Source: Bradyrhizobium sp. SK17 (lineage in GTDB: Bacteria; Pseudomonadota; Alphaproteobacteria; Rhizobiales; Xanthobacteraceae). From it: a stretch of DNA of 64,000 nt. A program made the translations under genes and the position numbers. The stretch's first letter is position 1; every line of letters starts with the position of its first letter. Under the pieces are notes generated by a model. It did not search any database and had not been told where the DNA came from. It saw only the letters and a list, made by a program, of their open reading frames with translations. Where the stretch lies: assembly GCF_002831585.1 (NCBI RefSeq), contig NZ_CP025113.1, forward strand, positions 2,108,001-2,172,000, written 5' to 3'. Shown here piece after piece: positions 26,356-35,059 of the stretch.

Positions 26356-27675
26356 GTGAAGTTCGGTTTGAAAGTCCTGCAACTCGCCGTCGCGGTCCTT
26401 CTGCTTGTGTCGCCTGCGCAAGCTGCGACCGAGATCATGTGGTGGCACGCGATGTCGGGCGAGCTCGGCAAGCAGCTCGAGAAGCTCGCCGCCGACTTCA
26501 ACGCCTCGCAATCCGACTACCGGATCGTGCCGGCCTACAAGGGCAACTACACCGAGACCGTGACGGCCGCGATCTTCGCCTTCCGTTCGCGCAGCCAGCC
26601 GGCAATCGTTCAGGTCAACGAGATCGCCACCGCGACCATGATGGCGGCCCGCGGCGCGATCTATCCGGTGTACGAGCTGATGCGCGATCAGTCCGAGGCG
26701 TTCACGCCGTCGGCCTATCTGCCCGCGGTGGCCGGCTACTACGCCGATGTCGACGGCAACATGCTGTCGTTTCCGTTCAATGCCTCGACCCCGATCCTCT
26801 ACTACAACAAGGATATGTTCCGGTCGGCCGGGCTCGATCCGAGCCAGCCGCCGAAGACCTGGCCGGAGCTCGGCATCGCCGCCAAGCGATTGCGTGCGGC
26901 GGGTGCGATGTGCGGCGTCACCACGTCATGGCCGTCCTGGATCAATGTCGAGAATTTCTCCGCGTTCCACAATCTGCCGCTCGCGACCAGGGCCAACGGC
27001 TTTGCCGGGCTCGACGCGCAGCTGATCTTCAACAACCCGCTGGTGGTGCGCCACATCGCGCAGCTCGCGCAATGGCAGGCCGACAAGACCTTCGATTACA
27101 GCGGTCGCGGGCAGGCGGCGGAGCCGCGCTTCCAGAAGGGCGAATGCGGCATCTTCATCGGCTCGTCGGGGACGCGCGCCGACATCAAGGCCAATTCGAA
27201 ATTCGAGGTCGGCTACGGCATGATGCCGTATGAGCCGGACGTGCAGGGCGCGCCGCAGAATTCGATCATCGGCGGCGCGACCTTGTGGGTGCTGCGCGAC
27301 CGGCCGCTGGCCGAATATGCCGGCGTCGCCAAGTTCTTCGCCTATCTGTCGCGGCCCGACGTGCAGGCCGCCTGGCACCAGAACACGGGCTATCTGCCGA
27401 TCACCCGCGCCGCGTTCGATCTGACCCGCGCGCAGGGTTTCTATGATCGCAATCCCGGCTCCGAGATTTCGATCGAGGAGGTGACGCTGAAGCCGCCGAC
27501 CGACAATTCGAAGGGCGTCCGCCTCGGCTCGTTCGTCCTGATCCGCGACGTGATCGAGGAGGAGCTCGAGCAGGTGTTCGCCGGCAAGCGCTCCGCGCAG
27601 GCCGCGATGGACAATGCCGTCGAGCGCGGCAATCGCCTGCTGCGCCAGTTCGAGCGCGCCAATCCGGACCGGTGA
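26356..27675 (+). CDS. UgpB-like ABC transporter substrate-binding protein (orphan)
   Basis: A 439-residue periplasmic protein with a signal peptide ending SPAQAA and a cluster B sugar/glycerol-phosphate binding fold. Segments such as EIMWWHAMSGELGKQLEKL, ASTPILYYNKDMF and GGATLWVL match the sn-glycerol-3-phosphate binding protein UgpB. Translation starts with GTG at 26356. The permease and ATPase genes (ugpA, ugpE, ugpC) are absent here: it is followed by a repeat and an unrelated gene. It must use membrane components encoded elsewhere, or serve in sensing with the divergent signalling operon. Confidence 0.85.
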   Translation: MKFGLKVLQLAVAVLLLVSPAQAATEIMWWHAMSGELGKQLEKLAADFNASQSDYRIVPAYKGNYTETVTAAIFAFRSRSQPAIVQVNEIATATMMAARGAIYPVYELMRDQSEAFTPSAYLPAVAGYYADVDGNMLSFPFNASTPILYYNKDMFRSAGLDPSQPPKTWPELGIAAKRLRAAGAMCGVTTSWPSWINVENFSAFHNLPLATRANGFAGLDAQLIFNNPLVVRHIAQLAQWQADKTFDYSGRGQAAEPRFQKGECGIFIGSSGTRADIKANSKFEVGYGMMPYEPDVQGAPQNSIIGGATLWVLRDRPLAEYAGVAKFFAYLSRPDVQAAWHQNTGYLPITRAAFDLTRAQGFYDRNPGSEISIEEVTLKPPTDNSKGVRLGSFVLIRDVIEEELEQVFAGKRSAQAAMDNAVERGNRLLRQFERANPDR

Positions 27676-27705
27676 TGGGCCGTCTGGTCTGCTAAACTGC
27701 TTCTC

Positions 27706-27808
27706 CGTCATCCTGAGGAGCCGCGAAGCGGCGTCTCGAAGGATCGACGGCCACCAGCGGGGCCGATTCATCCTTCGAGACGCGCTACGCGCTCCTCAGG
27801 ATGACGGG
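27706..27808. repeat. Group A palindromic repeat, inverted pair
   Basis: Two facing copies of GTCATCCTGAGGAGC / GCTCCTCAGGATGAC around a 25-base centre, 30 bases past the UgpB-like gene. Structure and length are nearly identical to 7503-7604 and 58125-58228. Confidence 0.85.
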
Positions 27809-27877
27809 GATAAATAATCGAACAACAATTGTAGCTCGGATTGCGCTTTGCTTCATCCCGGCTACAACGACCCCGAA

Positions 27878-28825
27878 ATGTCGCTTCCACCCATCACCGA
27901 TTACGACACCTACCGCGCCTGGCGCGGCGACACGTCGCGCTGGTTGCCGGTCGCGCGCGACATCGCCGACGGCCATGGCTTGTCCTGTGCCGCGCCGCAC
28001 GTGTTCTCGACCGGCACCAATCTCGTGATCGGGCTCGACGGCGACCTGATCCTGAAGCTGTTCCCGCCTTTCCTGCGACCGCAATTCGTCTCCGAGCGCG
28101 CCGCGCTGGCGGAATTGCGCGGTCGGCTCGGCGTTCCGATTCCCGATCTGGCCGCGGAAGGCGAGCGTGACGGCTGGCCCTATCTCGTCATCACGCGCCT
28201 CGCCGGCACGGTCGGTTCGGAGGTGTGGCCGTCGCTGTCGGAGGCGGAGCGGGAGCGCGTGCTCGGCGAGATCGGGGCTGTGATCGCCGAGGTGCAGCGC
28301 GTGCCGCCCGGCCGCCTGCTGGCGATCGGGCAACCCTGGGACGCGTTCATGCGCGACCAGATCGCGCAGTGCCGGGCACGGCACGAGCGGCTCGGCCTGC
28401 CCACGAAATTCCTCGCAGGGCTCGATGATCTGCTGCGCGACGCCACCGAGTTGATCCCGATGCACGCGCCGCCGGTGATCCTGACCGGCGAGTACATCCC
28501 GGAGAATTTCCTGCTCGGGCGCCGGGCCGACGGCTGGCATGTCGCCGGCCTGTTCGATTTCGGCGATGTCCGCACCGGATGGGGCGAGTATGATCTGCTC
28601 GGCCCCAGTGCCTTCATGGCTGCCGGTCATCCGCGCCTGGTGCGTAGCCTGTTCGACGGCTTCGGCATCCCGTGCAGCGAGGTGAATTTCACGCTGAAGC
28701 GGCGGTTGATGGCGCTGATGATGCTGCACTCGGCCAGCGATCCGCTCCGGCACGTCTGCATTGCCGGCTGGCCGGACCGGGTCGATGACTTCGTGCAATT
28801 GCAGGAGTTGATCTGGCCGGATTAG
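27878..28825 (+). CDS. Aminoglycoside phosphotransferase (APH) family kinase
   Basis: A 315-residue protein with the APH/choline-kinase fold: an N-lobe with VFSTGTNLVIGLDGDLILKLF (Lys for ATP), a catalytic loop near LTGEYIPENFLL (Asn retained, the usual HxD catalytic stretch altered to GEY), and the metal-binding LFDFGDVRTG. The ATG at 27878 is preferred to a TTG ten codons earlier that lies in repeat-like sequence. Small-molecule kinase activity is likely; antibiotic resistance is not implied. The altered catalytic loop makes activity uncertain. Confidence 0.7.
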   Translation: MSLPPITDYDTYRAWRGDTSRWLPVARDIADGHGLSCAAPHVFSTGTNLVIGLDGDLILKLFPPFLRPQFVSERAALAELRGRLGVPIPDLAAEGERDGWPYLVITRLAGTVGSEVWPSLSEAERERVLGEIGAVIAEVQRVPPGRLLAIGQPWDAFMRDQIAQCRARHERLGLPTKFLAGLDDLLRDATELIPMHAPPVILTGEYIPENFLLGRRADGWHVAGLFDFGDVRTGWGEYDLLGPSAFMAAGHPRLVRSLFDGFGIPCSEVNFTLKRRLMALMMLHSASDPLRHVCIAGWPDRVDDFVQLQELIWPD

Positions 28826-28878
28826 TCCTTGCGCGGCGATGTCGATCGCCGGTCAGAAAGCGGGCATCATTCGGATTG

Positions 28879-28895
28879 TGCTCATTTGTTGAGCA
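28879..28895. promoter_or_regulatory. Perfect inverted repeat, candidate enhancer-binding-protein site
   Basis: TGCTCA and TGAGCA are separated by TTTGT, centred about 130 bases upstream of the sigma-54 -24 element. Location fits an upstream activator site such as NtrC, although the sequence is not the full NtrC consensus. Confidence 0.4.
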
Positions 28896-29012
28896 GTTAG
28901 CTTCCCTTTGTATGCAATGGCGAGCGCGTCATGAACCGCCAGATCAATATACCTTCTGCGATTCTCTTCGTATTTCCATCATGTTAGTACCTCATAAGCA
29001 TTCGTTAAGGGT

Positions 29013-29027
29013 TGGCACAATCCTTGC
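29013..29027 (+). promoter_or_regulatory. Sigma-54 (RpoN) promoter
   Basis: TGGCAC-N5-TTGC, with the invariant GG (29014-29015) and GC (29026-29027) at the exact spacing required. Transcription would start near 29039, 32 bases before the ATG of the Dpp-type binding protein. The whole importer and the atz-like genes downstream are on the same strand. Confidence 0.85.
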
Positions 29028-29070
29028 GATCTGAGTTCCAAGGCCGTTCTCAAGGGCGTTGGAGCAACAG

Positions 29071-30693
29071 ATGAAGCGTCGTGATTTCCTCAAATCGGTA
29101 TCCGGACTGGCAGCGGGGGCGCTGGCGCCGACCGCGCCAGCGATCTGGTCGCCGGCCAACGCCGACGCGCGCTCCGAGACGCTGCTGATCGTCTCGGAAG
29201 GCGGTCCCAACAATCTCGATATCCACGGCATCGGCACCAACGTGCCCGGCTACGAGGTGTCGTGGAATTGCTACGACCGGCTGATCAGCCACGAGATGAA
29301 GAGCGGCCCGGGCGGCGTGCCCTATTACGACCGCGACAAGTTCAAGCCCGAGCTCGCCGAGGACTTCAACGTCGGCGACATGTCGGCGACCTTCAAGCTG
29401 CGCAAGAACGCCAAATTCCACGACGGCACGCCGGTCACGGCGAAGGACGTCAAATGGTCGCTCGACCGCGCGGTCAGCGTCGGCGGCTTCCCGACCTTCC
29501 AGATGAGCGCGGGCTCGCTGACCAAGCCCGAGCAGTTCGTGGTCGTCGACGATCATACGGTGCGGGTCGACTTCCTGACCAAGGACAGGCTGACGATGCC
29601 CGATCTCGCCGTGATCGTGCCTTGCGTCGTCAACTCCGAGCTGGTCAAGAAGAACGCCAGCGAGAAGGACCCCTGGGGTCTCGAATTCACCAAGCAGCAG
29701 ACCGCGGGCTCCGGCGCCTACAGGGTGACCAAATGGACCGCCGGCACCGAAGTCGTCATGGAGCGCAACGACGACTGGGTCTCGGGCCCGATGCCGAAGA
29801 TCAAGCGCGTGATCTGGCGCATGGTGCCGCAGGCCGGCAACCGCCGTGCGCTGCTCGAGCGCGGCGATGCCGACATCTCCTACGAACTGCCGTTCAAGGA
29901 TTTTCAGGAGATGAAGGCGAACGGCAAGCTCAACGTGGTCTCGCTGCCGTTCTCCAACGGCATCCAGTATATCGGCATGAACGTCACCAAGCCGCCGTTC
30001 GACAATCCGAAGGTGCGGCAGGCGATGGCCTATGCGATGCCGTACCAGAAGATCATGGATGCGGTGCTGTTCGGCCTCGCCAACCCGATGTTCGGCGCGG
30101 CCAAGGACAAGCCGACCGAGGTCGCCTGGCCGCAGCCGACCAAATACAACACCGACATGGAGAAGGCGAAAGCGCTGCTCGCCGAGGCCGGCTACGCCAA
30201 CGGCTTCGAGACCACGATCTCGTTCGACCTGAATTTCGCAGGGGTCAACGAGCCACTCTGCGTGCTGGTGCAGGAGAGCCTCGCGCAGCTCGGCATCAAG
30301 ACCACGATCAACAAGGTGCCCGGCGCCAACTGGCGCACCGAGCTGACCAAGAAGGAGATGCCGCTGTTCACCAACGTGTTCTCGGGCTGGCTCGATTACC
30401 CCGAGTACTTCTTCTACTGGTGCTATCACGGCAACAATTCGATCTTCAACACCATGAGCTACAAGTCGCCCGCGATGGACAAGCTCATCGACGGCGCGCG
30501 TATCGCCGCCGCCAATGGCGACACCGCGGCCTACGACGCCGACGTCAAGGGCTTCGTCGATCTCGCCTTCGCCGACATCCCGCGCATCCCGCTCTACCAG
30601 CCCTTCGTCAACGTCGCGATGCAGAAGAACATCTCCGGCTACGAATACTGGTTCCACCGCCGCCTGGATTATCGCGCGATGGCGAAGGGGTGA
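29071..30693 (+). CDS. Dpp/Opp-type ABC transporter substrate-binding protein
   Basis: A 540-residue cluster C (SBP_bac_5) periplasmic protein. It begins MKRRDFLKSVSGLAAGALAP, a twin-arginine-like signal. Family segments such as KLRKNAKFHDGTPVTAKDVKWSLDRA are clear. ATG at 29071 follows GGAG. It is the first gene behind a sigma-54 promoter and is followed, after a 546-base repeat-filled gap, by its permease genes. Given the downstream amidohydrolase genes, the ligand is probably a nitrogenous compound (ureide or amide) rather than a peptide; this is inferred from context. Confidence 0.9.
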   Translation: MKRRDFLKSVSGLAAGALAPTAPAIWSPANADARSETLLIVSEGGPNNLDIHGIGTNVPGYEVSWNCYDRLISHEMKSGPGGVPYYDRDKFKPELAEDFNVGDMSATFKLRKNAKFHDGTPVTAKDVKWSLDRAVSVGGFPTFQMSAGSLTKPEQFVVVDDHTVRVDFLTKDRLTMPDLAVIVPCVVNSELVKKNASEKDPWGLEFTKQQTAGSGAYRVTKWTAGTEVVMERNDDWVSGPMPKIKRVIWRMVPQAGNRRALLERGDADISYELPFKDFQEMKANGKLNVVSLPFSNGIQYIGMNVTKPPFDNPKVRQAMAYAMPYQKIMDAVLFGLANPMFGAAKDKPTEVAWPQPTKYNTDMEKAKALLAEAGYANGFETTISFDLNFAGVNEPLCVLVQESLAQLGIKTTINKVPGANWRTELTKKEMPLFTNVFSGWLDYPEYFFYWCYHGNNSIFNTMSYKSPAMDKLIDGARIAAANGDTAAYDADVKGFVDLAFADIPRIPLYQPFVNVAMQKNISGYEYWFHRRLDYRAMAKG

Positions 30694-30726
30694 GGGTGAT
30701 GCGGGCTCGCGATGCATGCGCGTGTG

Positions 30727-31229
30727 CAAGTGAGGTGAGCACACCCCTCAGGCTCCCTCCCCCCTTGCGGGGGAGGGTGGGGAGAGGGGTGCGCCGCATA
30801 TTCCCAGGAACGACATCACGCGAGATCGTGCCAAATCATTCGCGGCATCACGCGCGCATTGTCGGTGCGCTGCATCTGGCCTCTGAGCAAGCGGCACCCC
30901 TCTCCCCAACCCTCCCCGCAAGGGGGGAGGGAGCCCTGCCAGTCCCGTTGTGGCTTTGCATGATGCCGTGTCGGCTCTTCACCCAAGTGAGGTGAGCACA
31001 CCTCTCAGGCTCCCTCCCCCCTTGCGGGGGAGGGTGGGGAGAGGGGTAAGCCGCGAACTCGGTAGGGCGACGTCGGGTGAGATCGCGCTGAATCATTCGC
31101 GGCATCACGCGCGCATTGTCGGTGCGCTGCATCTGGCCTCTGAGCAAGCGGCACCCCTCTCCCCAACCCTCCCCCGCAAGGGGGGAGGGAGCCCTGCTGG
31201 TCCCGTTGTGGCTTTGCATGGTGCCGTTG
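30727..31229. repeat. Tandem direct duplication of a 257-base unit containing Group E palindromes
   Basis: Unit 1 begins at 30727 and unit 2 at 30984 (CAAGTGAGGTGAGCACAC...). They are alike through most of their length, including CATTCGCGGCATCACGCGCGC and the closing GTTGTGGCTTTGCAT; the first 100 bases after the palindrome diverge more. Each unit carries an inverted pair of CCTCCCCCCTTGCGGGGGAGGG-type hairpins. This fills the 546-base gap between binding protein and permease, with no gene inside. Confidence 0.85.
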
Positions 31230-31239
31230 GGAGCACACC

Positions 31240-32253
31240 ATGCTGACCCTGATCGGCAAGCGGCTCTTGTTCGCGATCCCATCGCTGATCGGCGTGGTGA
31301 TCGTGACGTTCCTGCTGACACGCGCGCTGCCGGGCGATCCGGCGGCTTACTTCGCCGGCCCGGCGGCGACCAAGGAGGCGGTCGACCAGATCAGGAAGAA
31401 GCTCGGCTTCGACAAGCCGCTGATCGAGCAATTCGTCCGCTACACCGGCGATCTCGCGCATGGCGATCTCGGCACGTCGCTGACCACGGGCCAGCCGGTG
31501 GCCGCCGAATTGCGCAACCGCCTGCCGGCCTCGGCCGAGCTGACCTTGCTCGGCCTCGTCGTCGCGATCGTGATCGCGATCCCGCTTGGCGTGCTGGCGG
31601 CGACGCGGCCGGGGTCGTGGATCGATCATCTCTGCCGCGTCACCACCACCGCGGGCGTGTCGCTGCCGGTGTTCTTCACCGGGCTGGTGCTGGTCTATGT
31701 GTTCTACTTCCGGCTCGGCTGGTCGCCGGCGCCGCTCGGCCGGCTCGACGTGTTCTATAGCGCGCCGCCGACCGTGACCGGCTTCTATCTGATCGACACG
31801 CTGATCGCGCGCGACGTCGAGGCGTTTCGTTCGGCGCTCAGCCAATTGATCCTGCCGGCGGTGACGCTCGCGATCTTCTCGCTGGCGCCGATCGCGCGGA
31901 TGACGCGCGCCTCGATGCTGGCGGTGCTGGCGTCGGATTTCGTCCGCACCGCACGGGCCAGCGGCCTGTCGCCCGGCAAGGTGACCATCACCTACGCGTT
32001 CCGCAATGCGATGCTGCCGGTCATCACCACGCTCAGCATGGTGTTCTCGTTCCTGCTCGGAGCCAATGTGCTGGTCGAGAAGGTGTTCGCCTGGCCCGGC
32101 ATCGGCTCCTACGCGGTGGAGGCGCTGATCGCGTCCGACTTCGCGCCGGTGCAGGGTTTCGTGCTGACCATGGCGGTCATGTACGTGCTGCTCAACTTGG
32201 TGATCGACATCCTCTACGGCGTGATCGATCCGCGCGTCAGGCTGGAGGGCTAG
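31240..32253 (+). CDS. DppB-type ABC transporter permease
   Basis: A 337-residue inner-membrane permease with six predicted helices. It starts MLTLIGKRLLFAIPSLIGVV and contains the ATPase-coupling EAA-type loop (FVRTARASGLSPGKV) near residues 230-245. GGGAG precedes the ATG. It is the first of the two permeases of the importer, separated from dppC-like by three bases. Confidence 0.92.
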   Translation: MLTLIGKRLLFAIPSLIGVVIVTFLLTRALPGDPAAYFAGPAATKEAVDQIRKKLGFDKPLIEQFVRYTGDLAHGDLGTSLTTGQPVAAELRNRLPASAELTLLGLVVAIVIAIPLGVLAATRPGSWIDHLCRVTTTAGVSLPVFFTGLVLVYVFYFRLGWSPAPLGRLDVFYSAPPTVTGFYLIDTLIARDVEAFRSALSQLILPAVTLAIFSLAPIARMTRASMLAVLASDFVRTARASGLSPGKVTITYAFRNAMLPVITTLSMVFSFLLGANVLVEKVFAWPGIGSYAVEALIASDFAPVQGFVLTMAVMYVLLNLVIDILYGVIDPRVRLEG

Positions 32254-32256
32254 AGC

Positions 32257-33156
32257 ATGAGCAGCGTTGCGCCGACCGTCGAACCCGCAGGACCCGCCCG
32301 CACCTCAGGACTGGCCGCGGTCATCGAGCAGACCCGCTACGTGCTGAGCGAGAACAAGGTCACTGGCTTTGCCTTCGCGCTGCTGATCCTGATCCTGTTC
32401 GCCGCATTGTTCGGGCCCTATGTGGTGCCGTATGACCCGCTCGCCTCGAACACATCAGTGGCATTGAAGCCACCGTCTGCCGCGCACTGGTTCGGCACCG
32501 ACCAGCTCGGCCGCGATATCTTCAGCCGCGTCATCGTCGCCACAAGGCTCGACACCTTCATCGCGGTCGCTTCCGTCGTGCTGGTGTTCCTGATGGGTGG
32601 GCTCGCCGGCATCGCCGCCGGCTATTTCGGCGGCTGGACCGACCGCATCGTCGGCCGCATCGCCGACACCATCATGGCGTTTCCGCTGTTCGTGCTGGCG
32701 ATGGGCATCGTCGCGGCGCTCGGCAACACCGTGCAGAACATCATCATCGCCACCGCGATCGTGAACTTCCCGCTGTATGCCCGCGTCGCGCGCGCCGAGG
32801 CCAACGTCCGTCGCAATGCCGGCTTCGTGCAGGCGGCGCGGCTGTCCGGCAATGGCGAATACCGCATCCTGCTCGGGCACATCCTGCCCAACATCATGCC
32901 GATCATGATCGTGCAGATGTCGCTGACCATGGGCTACGCGATCCTCAACGCCGCCGGCCTGTCCTTCATCGGCCTCGGCGTCCGGCCGCCGACCGCCGAG
33001 TGGGGCATCATGGTCGCCGAGGGCGCCGGCTTCATGGTCTCGGGCGAATGGTGGATCGCGCTGTTCCCGGGTCTGGCGCTGATGATCGCCGTGTTCTGCT
33101 TCAACCTGCTCGGCGACGGCCTGCGCGACATCGTCGACCCGCAGCGGAGGACGTGA
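32257..33156 (+). CDS. DppC-type ABC transporter permease
   Basis: A 299-residue inner-membrane permease of the OppC/DppC family: a cytosolic N-terminal stretch, NKVTGFAFALLILILFAALF as first helix, the conserved FGTDQLGRDIFSRVI segment, and an EAA loop at about 185-205 (RRNAGFVQAARLSGNGEYRI). It pairs with the preceding DppB-type subunit. GGAGGG precedes its ATG. Confidence 0.92.
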   Translation: MSSVAPTVEPAGPARTSGLAAVIEQTRYVLSENKVTGFAFALLILILFAALFGPYVVPYDPLASNTSVALKPPSAAHWFGTDQLGRDIFSRVIVATRLDTFIAVASVVLVFLMGGLAGIAAGYFGGWTDRIVGRIADTIMAFPLFVLAMGIVAALGNTVQNIIIATAIVNFPLYARVARAEANVRRNAGFVQAARLSGNGEYRILLGHILPNIMPIMIVQMSLTMGYAILNAAGLSFIGLGVRPPTAEWGIMVAEGAGFMVSGEWWIALFPGLALMIAVFCFNLLGDGLRDIVDPQRRT

Positions 33157-33235
33157 TGACGGTCTCCACACGGTGCCATATTACCGCTACGCTACTTTGC
33201 ATGGGGTTGTTTTCGATATTTTGTGGGAAGCGGGC

Positions 33236-34180
33236 ATGACCGCCCAGCCATTGCTCGACGTCCAGGACCTCACGGTCGAGTTCAGCACCCGCCGCGGCAT
33301 CGTCAAGGCGGTGCAGCATGTCGACATTTCGGTGGCCAAGGGCGAGACCGTCGGCATCGTCGGCGAGTCCGGCTCCGGCAAGTCGGTGACGTCATACGCT
33401 GTGATGCGCATCCTCGACCGCGCCGGCCGCATCGCCGACGGTTCGGTGATGTTCTCCGGCATCGACGTCAAGTCGGCGACCGAAAGCCAGATGCGCGACC
33501 TGCGCGGCCGCGAGGTCTCGATGATCTTCCAGAACCCGCGCGCCGCGCTCAATCCGATCCGCAAGGTCGGGCACCAGATCGAGGACGTGCTGCGCCAGCA
33601 CGTCCAGCAGGCCCAGGTCACCGACCGCGGCGAGACCGCGATCGCGGCGCTGGAGCAGGTCAAGATCGCGCGGCCGCGCGAGCGCTATCACGCCTATCCG
33701 TTCGAACTGTCCGGCGGCATGTGCCAGCGCGTCGTCATCGCGCTGGCACTGGCCTGCAACCCGCAGCTCTTGATTGCCGACGAGCCCACCACCGGGCTCG
33801 ACGTCACCACCCAGAAGGCGGTGATGGATCTGATCGTCGAGCTGACGAAGCGCCGGTCGATGTCGACGATCCTCATCACGCACGATCTCGGCCTCGCCGC
33901 CGCCTATTGCGACCGCGTCGTGGTGATGGAGAAGGGCCGCGTGGTCGAGACGGCGAAGTCCGCCGACATCTTCGCCGCGCCCCAGCACGCCTACACGAAG
34001 AAGCTGATGCGCGCGACGCCGCGGCTCGGCGTGTCGCTGCGGGACCTGCTGCCGGAGGAGGACCTTCTTGCCTCTCCCCGCTCGCGGGGAGAGGCCGACC
34101 CGCGCAGCGGGGCGGGTGAGGGGGACTCTCCACGAGCCGTGTTCGCGGATGCAGCCCCTCACCCAACCCTCTCCCCGTGA
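33236..34180 (+). CDS. DppD-type ABC transporter ATP-binding protein with repeat-derived tail
   Basis: A 314-residue ATPase: Walker A GESGSGKS, signature LSGGMCQRV, Walker B LLIADEPTTGLD, H-loop ITHD. The ATG at 33236, after GGGAAG, gives MTAQPLLDVQDLTVEF. The normal family ending is reached at about LRDLLPEED; the last roughly 35 residues (SPRSRGEADPRSGAGEGD... onward) are translation of a Group E palindrome inserted at the 3' end, which also supplies the stop codon. Confidence 0.92.
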   Translation: MTAQPLLDVQDLTVEFSTRRGIVKAVQHVDISVAKGETVGIVGESGSGKSVTSYAVMRILDRAGRIADGSVMFSGIDVKSATESQMRDLRGREVSMIFQNPRAALNPIRKVGHQIEDVLRQHVQQAQVTDRGETAIAALEQVKIARPRERYHAYPFELSGGMCQRVVIALALACNPQLLIADEPTTGLDVTTQKAVMDLIVELTKRRSMSTILITHDLGLAAAYCDRVVVMEKGRVVETAKSADIFAAPQHAYTKKLMRATPRLGVSLRDLLPEEDLLASPRSRGEADPRSGAGEGDSPRAVFADAAPHPTLSP

Positions 34181-34198
34181 AGAACGGGGAGAGGGGGC
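34068..34198. repeat. Group E palindrome inserted at the junction of two ABC ATPase genes
   Basis: Modules CTCTCCCCGCTCGCGGGGAGAG and CTCTCCCCGTGAAGAACGGGGAGAG bracket short hairpins (CCGCGCAGCGGGG). The element is read through in frame by the DppD-type gene to a TGA inside its right half, and the GTG start of the next gene overlaps that stop. Confidence 0.85.
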
Positions 34199-35040
34199 CA
34201 ATAGAGTCTCTCCTGTCGGTCGAAAAGCTCGTCAAGGAATATCCCCGCCAGGGCGCGGGCTCGGTGCTGACAAAGCTGTTCGGCCGCAAGCCGCCGGTCG
34301 AGGAAGACGTCTTCCGCGCCGTCGACGGCATCAGCTTCGAGGTCGGCCATGGCGAGAGCGTCGGGCTGGTCGGCGAATCCGGCTGCGGCAAGTCGACGAC
34401 GTCGATGATGGTGATGCGGTTGCTGGACCAGACCTCCGGGCGCATCATGTTCGACGGCGAGGACATCGGCGGCATTGTGCCGCAAGCCTTCGCGCGGCTG
34501 CCGCGGCGCAGCCAGATCCAGATGGTGTTCCAGGATCCGACCGACAGCCTCAACCCGCGCTTCACCGCGGCGCGCGCCATCGTGGACCCGATCATGCAGC
34601 TCGGCGACATCAGGGGACGCGACGCGCTGCGCGCCCGCTGCGAGGAGCTGGCGCGGCTGGTCGGCCTGCCGGTCAATCTGCTGGATCGCTTTCCGCACCA
34701 GCTCTCCGGCGGCCAGAAGGCCCGCGTCGGCATCGCGCGCGCGATCGCGCTGCAACCGAAGCTCGTCATCCTCGACGAGCCGACCGCGGCGCTCGACGTC
34801 TCGGTGCAGGCGGTGGTGCTCAATCTGCTACAGGACCTCAAGCAGTCGATGGGCATGAGCTATCTGTTCGTGTCGCACGATCTCAACGTGGTGCGCCTGC
34901 TGTGCGATCGCGTCATCGTGATGCGTGCCGGCCGCATCGTCGAGCAGGGCACGGCCGAACACGTCTTGGGCAATCCGCAGGATGCCTATACAAGGGAACT
35001 GCTGACGGCGATCCCGCATCCGCCGTTGCCGGTGTCGTGA
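34177..35040 (+). CDS. DppF-type ABC transporter ATP-binding protein with repeat-derived start
   Basis: A 287-residue ATPase: Walker A GESGCGKS, signature LSGGQKARV, Walker B LVILDEPTAALD. The first about eight residues (MKNGERGP) are encoded by the right half of a Group E palindrome; family similarity begins at LLSVEKLVKEYPRQ. The only start codon is GTG at 34177, overlapping the DppD stop as GTGA, without an evident ribosome-binding site. Translation therefore probably depends on coupling. It completes the importer. Confidence 0.9.
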   Translation: MKNGERGPIESLLSVEKLVKEYPRQGAGSVLTKLFGRKPPVEEDVFRAVDGISFEVGHGESVGLVGESGCGKSTTSMMVMRLLDQTSGRIMFDGEDIGGIVPQAFARLPRRSQIQMVFQDPTDSLNPRFTAARAIVDPIMQLGDIRGRDALRARCEELARLVGLPVNLLDRFPHQLSGGQKARVGIARAIALQPKLVILDEPTAALDVSVQAVVLNLLQDLKQSMGMSYLFVSHDLNVVRLLCDRVIVMRAGRIVEQGTAEHVLGNPQDAYTRELLTAIPHPPLPVS

Positions 35041-35059
35041 GAAACTCATTGGGAGCGAA

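Noticed and set aside
27878..28825. Antibiotic resistance call for the APH-family gene
   Set aside because: The family is broad, the catalytic loop is altered, and there is no resistance-gene context; only a kinase-fold assignment is supportable.
30727..31229. Repeat block considered as a CRISPR array or insertion sequence
   Set aside because: There are only two 257-base units, no regular spacers, no transposase and no cas genes.
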